From assembly GCA_964535025.1 (NCBI GenBank), contig CAZHRW010000177.1, positions 1 to 33,046 of the forward strand: a stretch of DNA of 33,046 bases. Direction: 5' to 3'. Positions 14,006 through 21,739 of the stretch are shown one piece after another. The notes under the pieces were generated by a model, which ran no database searches, was not told the DNA's origin, and saw only the letters and a program-made list of their open reading frames with translations. The translations under genes were made by a program, and so were the position numbers. The DNA is from JAAYZK01 sp964535025. GTDB taxonomy: Bacteria; Planctomycetota; Phycisphaerae; SM23-33; FEN-1343. How positions within the stretch are numbered: position 1 is the first letter of the stretch; the number at the start of each line of letters is the position of its first letter.

Positions 14006-16091
14006 GGCGGATTCCATGACGACCGACGCACCAACCCGCCGGGGGCGGATCGCCCAACGTGCTTTGGGCATCGCGGCTTGCGCGCTGGCGGCGATGTTCG
14101 TCCTCGCCCTGGCCCGCCGCCCGACCACCAGCGTCGACCTGGGCTACCACCTGGCCTACGGGGAGGTGTTCTGGCAGACCGGGCGGATCGTCGACGACGA
14201 TACGTTCATCGCCCCGCCGGTCACGCCCGACGCGTTCGGCCAGGACGCCGAACTGCCGCCAGGGGCTTGGTTTGACGACGACGGCCGCTACCGCTTCCCC
14301 AACGCCAACTGGCTGACGCAGGTGATCCTCGCCGGCCTCTACCGCCTCGGCGGTTTCACGGCCATGAACCTGACGATGCTCGCGCTGGTCGCGCTCATCA
14401 TGGCGGGTCAGGCGGCCATCGTGCACCGACTGAAGATCCCACGGGTCGCCCTGGCGCCGATCTGGCTGGCGCTGGGGGTTGTCGGCCAGGAGCGCTTTCT
14501 CCTGCGGCCGGAACTGTTTGCGTTTGCGTGCCTGACGTGGCAGGTCTGGCTGCTGTGCGGGCGAATCTCCTGGCCGCGGGTCGCGGCCTTCACGGCGGTG
14601 CAACTGCTGGCGGTTAACCTGCACAGCTATTGGCTGCTGGGCGCGGGCGTGGCGGTCGCTTTCGCGGCCGACGCGGCGGCGCGGGCCGCGTGGGCCTGGT
14701 GGATCGCCGCAGCCCGGCCCCTGTCAGCCGGGCTGCGGGGGCGACTCGTGTGCCTGGCGGTGCTGGCCGCGGCGATGGTCCCGGCGGCGATGGTCCACCC
14801 GAGCGGGCCGTCCAACGCGGTGTTCCCGTTTCGCACGCTGGGCCACCTGCAGGCGCACGACATCACGGGCCACCCCTACCACACCGGCGCGCCCGACGCC
14901 GACCCGTGGGAGAGCATCAACGAGTTCAGCGATTCGTTCGACCCGCATTGGCACGGCCCGACCACGTGGGCCCTGGCGGCCCTGCTGATCGGCGCGGCGG
15001 TCGCCGCGGCGCTGCTGCTGGCCCATCGCCGCTGGGCGGAAGCGGCCCTATTGGCGGCATTTGCGCTGGCGGGGGTGTCGATGCGGCGGAACATCATCAT
15101 CCCGGCGATCCTGGCCGGCCCGCTGATCGCCCTGGCGGTGGCGCTGACGGTCGCCTGGTGGCGCAGGCGCGCGTGGCCCGATCGTCCGGTTGTCGTGTCG
15201 GGCCTGGTCGTCACCATCCTGACGGGCGTCCTGGCCTGCGCGGGGCTGGTCGGCGTGGTGACCAACCGCTTCTATCTCGCCCAGCGCCGGCCGATGCACT
15301 TCGGCGGCGGCGGTTCCCGCCTGGTCCTGCCCCTGGGGCCGGCGGCGTTCCTGGACGCCAGCCTCCCCGCGGCGAAACCGGTGTACGTGAATTACGGGCT
15401 TTCGTCGTCGGTGCTCTTCTTCGCCGATCGTGTCACGGGCGTTCCGATGCTGACGAACACCTGGTCGGCGCCGCAGCGGCGGATGGCCGAGGTGCTCGAG
15501 CTGGGCAAGGGCGACCTGCCGTTGGCTACGTTGGACGCATGGGGCCTGGACGTCGCGGTCCTGGAGAGCATTCGACAGATCAACCGGAACCTGATCGCCC
15601 GACTCGAGGCGTCCGACGACTGGGCGCTGGTGTACCTGGAGACAAGCGTCTGCATCTTCGCCCGGCGGACCGAGGCGAACGCCGCGATCATCGCCCGCCA
15701 CGAGATCACGCCGGAGACGTTCGACGTCCGGGGCTTCATCGCCGCCTGCCGCCAGGCCGGTCCGGTCGAACCGCTGGCCCTCCAGATCGGGGCGAGCACG
15801 CTGCAGGTGCTCGGATGGTACGACCCGGCCGTGGCGGTCTGGGACGCCTGCCTGCTCGATCCCTACGCGGCCGGGCATTTCGCGAAGGCCTGGCTCAATC
15901 GCGGGACGTGTCTGGCCAGGCGGGGCCGCCTCCGCCGCCAGGCCGATCCCGCGGCGGCGCTGGCCGACTTCCGCGCCGCCGAGCAGTCCTTCCGGCGCGC
16001 CCTGGAGATCCGCCCGAACTGGGGCAGCGCCAGGCTGAACCTCGGCCGGGTCCGCCAGGACATCCAGGGCATCGCCCGCCGCCTCCGTTGA
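14004..16091 (+). CDS. Large polytopic membrane protein with C-terminal TPR-like repeat
   Basis: About 695 residues. A first helix (~19-38) is followed by a luminal-type region with 'DLGYHLAYGEVFWQTGRIVDDDTF' in part and 'FPNANWLTQVILAGLYRLGG'. That pattern resembles the first external loop of GT-C-like glycosyltransferase/mannosyltransferase relatives, often written 'D.wwHL..G..i...g.ip..D.fs'. About ten more helices run to residue ~430. A soluble region (~440-590) follows, then a C-terminal segment with one or two TPR-like helix pairs (~640-690, 'FRRALEIRPNWGSARLNLG'). A lipid-linked sugar transferase or a surface-glycan protein is possible, but I cannot name the activity. ATGs at 14004 and 14016 are both plausible; neither has a clear Shine-Dalgarno. 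The upstream in-frame start at 13929 overlaps the tRNA and is rejected. Confidence 0.75.
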   Translation: MADSMTTDAPTRRGRIAQRALGIAACALAAMFVLALARRPTTSVDLGYHLAYGEVFWQTGRIVDDDTFIAPPVTPDAFGQDAELPPGAWFDDDGRYRFPNANWLTQVILAGLYRLGGFTAMNLTMLALVALIMAGQAAIVHRLKIPRVALAPIWLALGVVGQERFLLRPELFAFACLTWQVWLLCGRISWPRVAAFTAVQLLAVNLHSYWLLGAGVAVAFAADAAARAAWAWWIAAARPLSAGLRGRLVCLAVLAAAMVPAAMVHPSGPSNAVFPFRTLGHLQAHDITGHPYHTGAPDADPWESINEFSDSFDPHWHGPTTWALAALLIGAAVAAALLLAHRRWAEAALLAAFALAGVSMRRNIIIPAILAGPLIALAVALTVAWWRRRAWPDRPVVVSGLVVTILTGVLACAGLVGVVTNRFYLAQRRPMHFGGGGSRLVLPLGPAAFLDASLPAAKPVYVNYGLSSSVLFFADRVTGVPMLTNTWSAPQRRMAEVLELGKGDLPLATLDAWGLDVAVLESIRQINRNLIARLEASDDWALVYLETSVCIFARRTEANAAIIARHEITPETFDVRGFIAACRQAGPVEPLALQIGASTLQVLGWYDPAVAVWDACLLDPYAAGHFAKAWLNRGTCLARRGRLRRQADPAAALADFRAAEQSFRRALEIRPNWGSARLNLGRVRQDIQGIARRLR

Positions 16092-16157
16092 CCCTCGGCC
16101 GCGACGGCATCCGTGGACACGGCGACGCCGGCGGCATACGATTCCTATGAGATTGTG

Positions 16158-16188
16158 CCGCCGGGGGCTGGCGTTCGCGCCCCGGCGG
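16158..16188. terminator. GC-rich hairpin in the gap before apgM
   Basis: CCGCCGGGG (16158-16166) and its exact complement (16180-16188) form a 9-bp stem with a 13-base loop. It follows the membrane-protein stop by about 65 bases and has no T-run, so termination is only a possibility. A -10-like TATAGT lies immediately downstream (16192-16197) without a good -35. The stretch may therefore separate two transcription units. The rest of the 175-base gap shows nothing recognisable. Confidence 0.4.
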
Positions 16189-16266
16189 GATTATAGTCCG
16201 GGGTTTGTCCGGCGGCCGCGGCCGCGGCGGAATTCACGAAGGACTCAAGACGGATCGAGGACAGCG

Positions 16267-17481
16267 ATGGAAGATTGGTACGGCAGCCTGATCACTTCCC
16301 TGGCGCAGGCCAACGACAAGCGGATCGTTCTGCTGGTGATGGACGGCGTGGGCGACTGCGACAATGACGGCAAGGGCACCGCCCTGCAGATCGCCAAGAC
16401 CCCCACCCTGGACGCCCTGGCCGGACGCGGCGCCTGCGGGCTGAGCATCCCGGTCGCCCAGGCGATCACACCGGGTTCGGGGCCGGGCCACCTGGGGCTG
16501 TTCGGTTACGACCCGCTGATCTACACCGTCGGGCGCGGCGTGCTGTCGGCACTGGGGATAGAGTTCGACCTCAAGGACACCGATGTCGCCGCCCGGCTGA
16601 ACTTCTGCACGCTTGACAAAAAGGGCAACGTCACCGACCGTCGTGCCGGGCGGATCGGCGACGACGAGAACCGCCGCGTCCTGGCGAAGATCGCCAAGGC
16701 GATTAAACCGCCCGCCGGCGTCGAGGTCTTCCTCGATACCGTCGCCGAGCACCGGGCGCTGCTGGTGCTGCGGGGCGAAGGGCTCGACGACAACATCGGC
16801 GACACGGACCCCCAGGCCACCGGCGTGCCGCCCCTGAAGGCCGATCGCGGCAAGCACGCTTCCAGCCGGACCGCGAAAATCGTCCAGCAGATCATCGACC
16901 AGGTGACCGGCATCCTCGCCGACGAACCGAAGGTCAACGCCATCCTCGGCCGCGGATTCGCCAAGTATCCCGACTGGCCCCGCTTCGGCGATCGCTACCA
17001 GCTCGATCCGGCGGCGGTCGCGGGTTATCCGATGTACCGGGGCGTGGCGCGCCTGGTGGGCATCCCGGTCGTCAGCCAGCCGACGGCGGCCGCCGACATC
17101 TGCGCCGAGGCGGCCAAGGCGATGGCCGAGCATACGTTTGTCTTCGCCCACTTCAAGTACACCGACAAGACCGGCGAGGACGGCGACCTGGACGCCAAGG
17201 TCCAGCGGATCGAGGAGATGGACGCCGCCCTGCCGTCCCTGCTGGACGCCGGGCCCGACGTGTTGATCGTCACCGGCGATCACAGCACACCCCCGTCGCT
17301 GAAGGCCCACAGTTGGCACCCGGTGCCGGTCCTGCTGGCGGCGCCTTACGTGCGGGGCGGCCAGGCGGCGCGCTTCGACGAGATCGCCTGCCGAAGCGGG
17401 GAACTGGGCACGATCTACGCCCGCGAGCTGCTGCCGCTGGCGATGGCGCACGCCGGGAAACTGGAGAAGTACGGGGCGTAA
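16267..17481 (+). CDS. apgM: 2,3-bisphosphoglycerate-independent phosphoglycerate mutase, archaeal type
   Basis: Interconverts 3- and 2-phosphoglycerate in glycolysis and gluconeogenesis. The 404-residue protein belongs to the alkaline-phosphatase superfamily branch called ApgM, distinct from GpmI. The first metal aspartate is Asp26 in 'LLVMDGVGD', the probable phospho-acceptor serine is Ser71 in 'TPGSGPGHLGLFGYDP', and later metal ligands lie in 'FAHFKYTDKTGEDGD' and 'IVTGDHSTP'. The ATG at 16267 has GAGGA about seven bases upstream; the in-frame ATG at 16147 would add 40 basic residues with no family counterpart and is rejected. It stands alone between two hairpin-containing gaps but next to other sugar-phosphate genes. 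Confidence 0.92.
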   Translation: MEDWYGSLITSLAQANDKRIVLLVMDGVGDCDNDGKGTALQIAKTPTLDALAGRGACGLSIPVAQAITPGSGPGHLGLFGYDPLIYTVGRGVLSALGIEFDLKDTDVAARLNFCTLDKKGNVTDRRAGRIGDDENRRVLAKIAKAIKPPAGVEVFLDTVAEHRALLVLRGEGLDDNIGDTDPQATGVPPLKADRGKHASSRTAKIVQQIIDQVTGILADEPKVNAILGRGFAKYPDWPRFGDRYQLDPAAVAGYPMYRGVARLVGIPVVSQPTAAADICAEAAKAMAEHTFVFAHFKYTDKTGEDGDLDAKVQRIEEMDAALPSLLDAGPDVLIVTGDHSTPPSLKAHSWHPVPVLLAAPYVRGGQAARFDEIACRSGELGTIYARELLPLAMAHAGKLEKYGA

Positions 17482-17487
17482 ACCCGA

Positions 17488-17521
17488 CCCCCCTCAAGGG
17501 GGAGGGCAGGGCCGCAGGCCC
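17488..17521. repeat. Two tandem short hairpins between apgM and gnd
   Basis: CCCCCC-TCAA-GGGGG (17488-17502) and GGGCC-GCA-GGCCC (17509-17521) stand six bases apart, a few bases after the apgM stop. No T-run follows. The 'cccccctcaagggggaggg' string has the look of the short palindromic units that are scattered between genes in many GC-rich genomes, but only one copy occurs in this window. It could act as a transcript 3' end for apgM. The rest of the ~150-base gap before gnd is featureless. Confidence 0.45.
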
Positions 17522-17630
17522 GGCGGGGGTGACCGCACGGCGGCGCCAGAGGGCCCGCGCGGTTGGGCCGCGCCACCTTAGGCAGACAATGGCCCATGAG
17601 GCCGCGACGGTGAAAGGAAGGATGACAACA

Positions 17631-19088
17631 ATGGCCAAAACGCAAGCGGATTTCGGACTGATCGGGCTGGCCGTGATGGGCCAGAACCTCGTATTGAACA
17701 TGAACGACAAGGGCTTCACCGTGGCGGTGTTCAACCGGACGGTGTCGAAGGTGGACGACTTCCTGGCCGGGCCGGCCAAGGGCACCGACGTCATCGGCTG
17801 CCACTCGATCGAGGAGTTCGTCGCGTCGCTCAAGCGGCCCCGGCGGGTGATGCTGCTGGTCAAGGCCGGCAAGCCCGTCGACGACTTCATCGAGAAGGTG
17901 CTCCCGCACCTGGACAAAGGCGACATCATTATCGACGGGGGCAACAGCAACTTCAACGACACGATCCGCCGGACCGCCTACGTCGAGAGCAAGGGCCTGC
18001 TGTACATCGGCACGGGCGTCTCGGGCGGCGAGGAGGGCGCCCGGCACGGCCCGTCGATCATGCCCGGCGGCTCCCCGGACGCCTGGCCGCACGTCAAGGA
18101 CATCTTCCAGGCCATCGCCGCCAAGGTCGACGACGGCGCCCCCTGCTGCGACTGGGTGGGCGAGAACGGGGCCGGCCACTTCGTCAAGATGGTCCACAAC
18201 GGCATCGAGTACGGCGACATGCAGCTCATCTGCGAGGCCTACAACCTCATGAAGGCCATGGGCATGGAACCCAAGGCCATGAGCGAGGTGTTTGCCGAGT
18301 GGAACGCCGGCGACCTGGACAGCTACCTCATCGAGATCACCCGCGACATCCTCGCGAAGGTCGACGACGAGACGGGTAAGCCGATGGTCGACGTCATCCT
18401 CGACACCGCCGGGCAGAAGGGCACCGGCAAGTGGACCGGCATCACGGCCCTGGACCTCGGCCAGCCGCTCACGCTCATCGCCGAGGCCGTCTTCGCCCGC
18501 TGCCTGTCGGCGCTGAAGGATGAGCGCGTCGCGGCGTCGAAGGTACTGACCGGCCCGGACGCGAGGTTCGACGGCGACACAGACGCCTTTATCGATGATA
18601 TCCGCGAAGCCCTCTACGCCAGCAAGATCGTCTCCTACGCCCAGGGCTACCAGCTCATGCGGGCGGCGGCGGCCGAGTATGGCTGGAACCTCAACTACGG
18701 CGGCATCGCCCTGATGTGGCGCGGCGGGTGCATCATCCGCAGCCAGTTCCTCGGGAAGATCAAGGACGCCTACGACGCCCAGGGCGACCTGGTGAACCTG
18801 ATGCTCGTGCCCTATTTCAAAGAGGGGCTGGCCAACGCCCAGGACGGCTGGCGGCGGGGCGTCGCCAAGGCGATCGCCATGGGCATCCCGATCCCGGCGT
18901 TCAGCTCGGCTCTGGCCTACTATGACGGCTATCGCAGCGAACGCCTGCCGGCCAACCTGCTCCAGGCCCAGCGGGACTACTTCGGTGCCCACACCTACGA
19001 ACGCGTCGACCGACCCCGCGGGGCGTTCTTCCACACCAACTGGACCGGCGCCGGCGGCACCACCACGGCCAGCACCTATACCGCGTAG
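17631..19088 (+). CDS. gnd: 6-phosphogluconate dehydrogenase (decarboxylating)
   Basis: Oxidises 6-phosphogluconate to ribulose 5-phosphate and CO2 with NADP+ (or NAD+) in the oxidative pentose phosphate pathway. The 485-residue length matches the long, homodimeric class. The dinucleotide-binding start reads 'GLIGLAVMGQNLVLNM', the substrate motif is 'IDGGNSNFNDT', and the catalytic Lys186 and Glu193 lie in 'GAGHFVKMVHNGIEYGD'. The C-terminal 'SSALAYYDGYRSERLPANLLQAQRDYFGAHTYER' segment, read in pieces, is standard for substrate binding. ATGs at 17622 and 17631 are in frame; AGGAAGG stands nine bases before the second and abuts the first, so 17631 is chosen. The SDR gene begins 17 bases after the stop, so the two are probably cotranscribed. 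Confidence 0.95.
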   Translation: MAKTQADFGLIGLAVMGQNLVLNMNDKGFTVAVFNRTVSKVDDFLAGPAKGTDVIGCHSIEEFVASLKRPRRVMLLVKAGKPVDDFIEKVLPHLDKGDIIIDGGNSNFNDTIRRTAYVESKGLLYIGTGVSGGEEGARHGPSIMPGGSPDAWPHVKDIFQAIAAKVDDGAPCCDWVGENGAGHFVKMVHNGIEYGDMQLICEAYNLMKAMGMEPKAMSEVFAEWNAGDLDSYLIEITRDILAKVDDETGKPMVDVILDTAGQKGTGKWTGITALDLGQPLTLIAEAVFARCLSALKDERVAASKVLTGPDARFDGDTDAFIDDIREALYASKIVSYAQGYQLMRAAAAEYGWNLNYGGIALMWRGGCIIRSQFLGKIKDAYDAQGDLVNLMLVPYFKEGLANAQDGWRRGVAKAIAMGIPIPAFSSALAYYDGYRSERLPANLLQAQRDYFGAHTYERVDRPRGAFFHTNWTGAGGTTTASTYTA

Positions 19089-19105
19089 AGCACGGAAGGA
19101 ACCCG

Positions 19106-19924
19106 ATGACCTCGATGTTCAGCATTTCCGGCGCCTGCGTGGCCGTCACCGGCGGCGCGGGGGTCCTGTGTGGCGCGATGGCCCGGGCGCTGGCCGCCCA
19201 TGGCGCGAAGGTCGCCGTGCTCGATTACAACCTCGCCGGCGCCGAGGTGGTCTGCCGGGAAATCAGCGACGCGGGCGGCACGGCCATCGCCGTCAAGACG
19301 AACGTGCTGGATAAGGACGCCGTCGAGACGGCCCTGGCCAAGACCGTTGAGGCCTTCGGGCGGGTCGACGTCCTGATCAACGGCGCCGGCGGCAACAAGA
19401 AGGACGCGACCAGCGCCCCGCCGGTAGCCTTCTTCGACCTGCCCGCCGATGCGATCCGTTGGGTGTTCGAGCTCAACTGCATAGGCACCATCCTGCCCAG
19501 CCAGGTTTTCGGGCGCTACATGGCCGAGCGCGGCGAGGGAAACATCATCAATATCTCCTCGATGAATGCCTTCCGCCCGCTGACCAACATCGCCGCCTAT
19601 TCCGGCGCCAAGGCCGCGGTGAGCAACTTCACGCAGTGGCTGGCCGTCTACATGGCCCAGCGGCACGCCACGACCATCCGCGTCAACGCCATCGCCCCGG
19701 GATTCTTCCTCACCGAGCAGAACCGCTTTCTGCTGACCGACGAGGCCACCGGCGAACCAACGGACCGCGGCAAACTCATCATCGACCACACGCCCATGGG
19801 CCGCTACGGCGAGCCCGACGACCTGATCGGGGCGGTGATCTGGCTGATGTCCGATGCCTCCCGCTTCGTCACCGGCGTCGTCGTGCCCATCGACGGCGGC
19901 TTCAGCGCGTTCAGCGGCGTGTGA
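19106..19924 (+). CDS. SDR oxidoreductase, D-mannonate/fructuronate-reductase type
   Basis: A 272-residue classical short-chain dehydrogenase. The cofactor loop is 'TGGAGVLCGAMA' (15-26), 'NGAGG' lies at 92-96, and the catalytic set is Ser151/152, Tyr165 and Lys169 ('NISSMNAF' then 'AYSGAK'). The long C-terminal region with 'TPMGRYGEPDDL' and 'ASRFVTGVVVPIDGGFSAFSGV' is typical of the group annotated as SDR-type D-mannonate oxidoreductase, which acts in glucuronate breakdown. That assignment rests on pattern memory, so a related aldonate or ketodeoxyuronate dehydrogenase is possible. GGAAGGA lies six bases before the ATG. It sits between gnd (17 bases) and the isomerase-like gene (47 bases). 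Confidence 0.85.
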   Translation: MTSMFSISGACVAVTGGAGVLCGAMARALAAHGAKVAVLDYNLAGAEVVCREISDAGGTAIAVKTNVLDKDAVETALAKTVEAFGRVDVLINGAGGNKKDATSAPPVAFFDLPADAIRWVFELNCIGTILPSQVFGRYMAERGEGNIINISSMNAFRPLTNIAAYSGAKAAVSNFTQWLAVYMAQRHATTIRVNAIAPGFFLTEQNRFLLTDEATGEPTDRGKLIIDHTPMGRYGEPDDLIGAVIWLMSDASRFVTGVVVPIDGGFSAFSGV

Positions 19925-19971
19925 GCCGCTGACGTTCGATAAACAGGCAGCTTGTTGAAGAGGGTCACCTG

Positions 19972-20775
19972 ATGAAGCTCGCATTCACGACACTGGGCTG
20001 CACCGACTGGGACCTCGACACGATCATCGCCCGCGCGGTCGAGTACGGCTTCGACGGGGTGGACTTCCGCGGCTATCGCGGCGAACTGGCGATCTACGAG
20101 TTGCCCGAGTTCACCACCGACCTGGACGCGACGGTGGCGAAGTTCGCAGACGCCGCCCTGGCGGTGCCCTGCCTGTCGACCTCCGCACGCGTCTGCGCCA
20201 AACCCGACGAGGCCCTCGAGGAGATCCGCCGCTACGCGCCCCTGTGCGAGGCGGTCGGCGCGACGATGATGCGGGTCTTCGGCGGCGCCCTCGGCGAGAT
20301 GAGCCGCGACCAGGGCATCGACGTCGCGGCCGAAACGCTCCGCAAGGCCGGGGCCATCGCCGCCGACCACGGGGCGATGGTGCTCCTGGAGACCCACGAC
20401 GCGTGGTTCGACGCCAACCACCTCAAGGCGGTCATGCAGCAGGCCGACAGCCCGGCCGTCGGCGTCCTGTGGGACGTCATGCATCCATTCAACCACGGCG
20501 GCGAGGCCCCGGCCACCACCGTCACCGTGCTGGGCGAATGGATCCGCTACACGCACATCAAGGACGCCAAGCGCGGCGACGACGGCAAGTTACATCTGTG
20601 CCTCGTGGGCGACGGCGACCTGCCGCTGGCCGACTGCCTCGCCCGGCTCCGCACCGGCGGCTACGACGGCTACCTCACCCTCGAGTGGGAAAAGCAGTGG
20701 CACCCGGAGCTCGACGAGCCGGAAGTGGCCTACCCCAAGTACGTCAAGACCATGCGAGACCTGCTGGGCGCTTAA
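19972..20775 (+). CDS. Sugar phosphate isomerase/epimerase-like TIM-barrel protein
   Basis: A 267-residue protein of the xylose-isomerase-like (AP endonuclease 2) superfamily. Four expected divalent-metal ligands can be seen at strand ends: Glu140 in 'VLLETHD', Asp168 in 'LWDVMHP', His195 in 'YTHIKD' and Glu238 in 'LTLEWE'. His171 is also near the site. Relatives include tagatose 3-epimerase, inosose dehydratase and hydroxypyruvate isomerase; the sequence does not show which sugar is used. A Shine-Dalgarno AGAGGG lies about nine bases before the ATG. Its neighbours (SDR, LarA-like protein, Gnd) point to sugar-acid or keto-sugar interconversion. Confidence 0.85.
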   Translation: MKLAFTTLGCTDWDLDTIIARAVEYGFDGVDFRGYRGELAIYELPEFTTDLDATVAKFADAALAVPCLSTSARVCAKPDEALEEIRRYAPLCEAVGATMMRVFGGALGEMSRDQGIDVAAETLRKAGAIAADHGAMVLLETHDAWFDANHLKAVMQQADSPAVGVLWDVMHPFNHGGEAPATTVTVLGEWIRYTHIKDAKRGDDGKLHLCLVGDGDLPLADCLARLRTGGYDGYLTLEWEKQWHPELDEPEVAYPKYVKTMRDLLGA

Positions 20776-20800
20776 ACGCGGCGGGCGTTTCGGTTATAAT
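20772..20800 (+). promoter_or_regulatory. Predicted promoter of the HAD-LarA-PFK genes, with inverted repeat
   Basis: A perfect -10 box TATAAT (20795-20800) has TTAAAC (20772-20777) 17 bases upstream as a weak -35. The -35 overlaps the stop codon of the isomerase gene. An inverted repeat AAACGC-GGCGG-GCGTTT (20774-20790) covers the -35 and spacer, which would suit an operator or a weak terminator of the upstream unit. Transcription would start near 20807, about 42 bases before the HAD ATG. Confidence 0.55.
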
Positions 20801-20848
20801 ACATTTCCACGGACATCCTGACGCAATCCTCAGCCATTCGGAGAAGGC

Positions 20849-21736
20849 ATGGCGGACCATACTGAGCAACTGAAAGCGTTCGGCAAGACCAAGGACTATT
20901 TTATCGGCATCGACTCCGACGGCTGCGCGTTCGACACAATGGAGATCAAGCACAAGGAGTGCTTCACGCCGAACATCATCAACTCCTGGGAACTCCAGCC
21001 GGTTTCCAGGTTCGCGCGGGAGGCGGCGGAGTTCGTGAACCTCTACAGCCAGTGGCGGGGTATCAACCGCTTCCCCGCGCTGGTGATGGTGTTCGACCTG
21101 CTCGCCGAGCGACCCGAGGCGCTCGAGCGCGGATACGATGCCCCGAAGGTCGACGCGCTGCGCCATTGGATCAAGACGGAGACCCGCCTGGGCAACCCCG
21201 CCCTGGAGGCGAAGGCCGCCGAGACCGGCGACCCGGTCCTCAAGCAGGCCCTCGCGTGGTCCACGGCCGTCAACGAGACCGTCGCCCGCTTCGTCCGCGG
21301 CGTGCCGCCCTTCCCCTTCGTGCGCGAAAGCCTGGAGAAGGTCCAGGACGACGCCGACGTGATGGTCGTCTCGGCGACGCCCTGCGAAGCCCTGCAGCGG
21401 GAGTGGGACGAGCACGACATCGCCAAATACGTCGGCATGATCTGCGGTCAGGAGCAGGGCTCCAAGAAAGAGCACCTTCAGCACGGGGCCGTGGGCAAGT
21501 ACGACACCGAGAAGATCCTCATGGTCGGCGACGCCCCCGGCGATATGAAAGCCGCCCGCGCCAATGGGGCGATGTTCTACCCGATCAACCCCGGCCATGA
21601 GGCCGAGTCGTGGCGGCGATTCCACGACGAGGCGCTCGACAAGTTCTTCGCCGGCGAGTATCGCGGCGCGTACGAGGACGCCCTGGTCGAGGAATTCATG
21701 CGCCACCTGCCGTCGACACCGCCGTGGAAGGCCTGA
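20849..21736 (+). CDS. HAD-superfamily hydrolase
   Basis: A 295-residue protein with all four HAD motifs. Motif I is 'GIDSDGCAFDTM' (nucleophile Asp22, Asp24), motif II is the serine in 'VVSATPCE' (Ser175), motif III is Lys206/207, and motif IV is 'VGDAPGDMKAA' (Asp228, Asp232). A large alpha-helical cap is inserted between motifs I and II (~30-165), longer than in common phosphoglycolate phosphatases. It is probably a phosphatase for a small phosphorylated metabolite, but the substrate is unknown. GGAGA lies four bases before the ATG. The LarA-like gene begins three bases after its stop, so the pair is very likely coupled and functionally linked. Confidence 0.87.
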   Translation: MADHTEQLKAFGKTKDYFIGIDSDGCAFDTMEIKHKECFTPNIINSWELQPVSRFAREAAEFVNLYSQWRGINRFPALVMVFDLLAERPEALERGYDAPKVDALRHWIKTETRLGNPALEAKAAETGDPVLKQALAWSTAVNETVARFVRGVPPFPFVRESLEKVQDDADVMVVSATPCEALQREWDEHDIAKYVGMICGQEQGSKKEHLQHGAVGKYDTEKILMVGDAPGDMKAARANGAMFYPINPGHEAESWRRFHDEALDKFFAGEYRGAYEDALVEEFMRHLPSTPPWKA

Positions 21737-21739
21737 CCC

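Noticed and set aside
16147..16266. Upstream ATG for apgM
   Set aside because: The 40 added residues are basic, low-complexity and lie over a hairpin. GAGGA supports the ATG at 16267.
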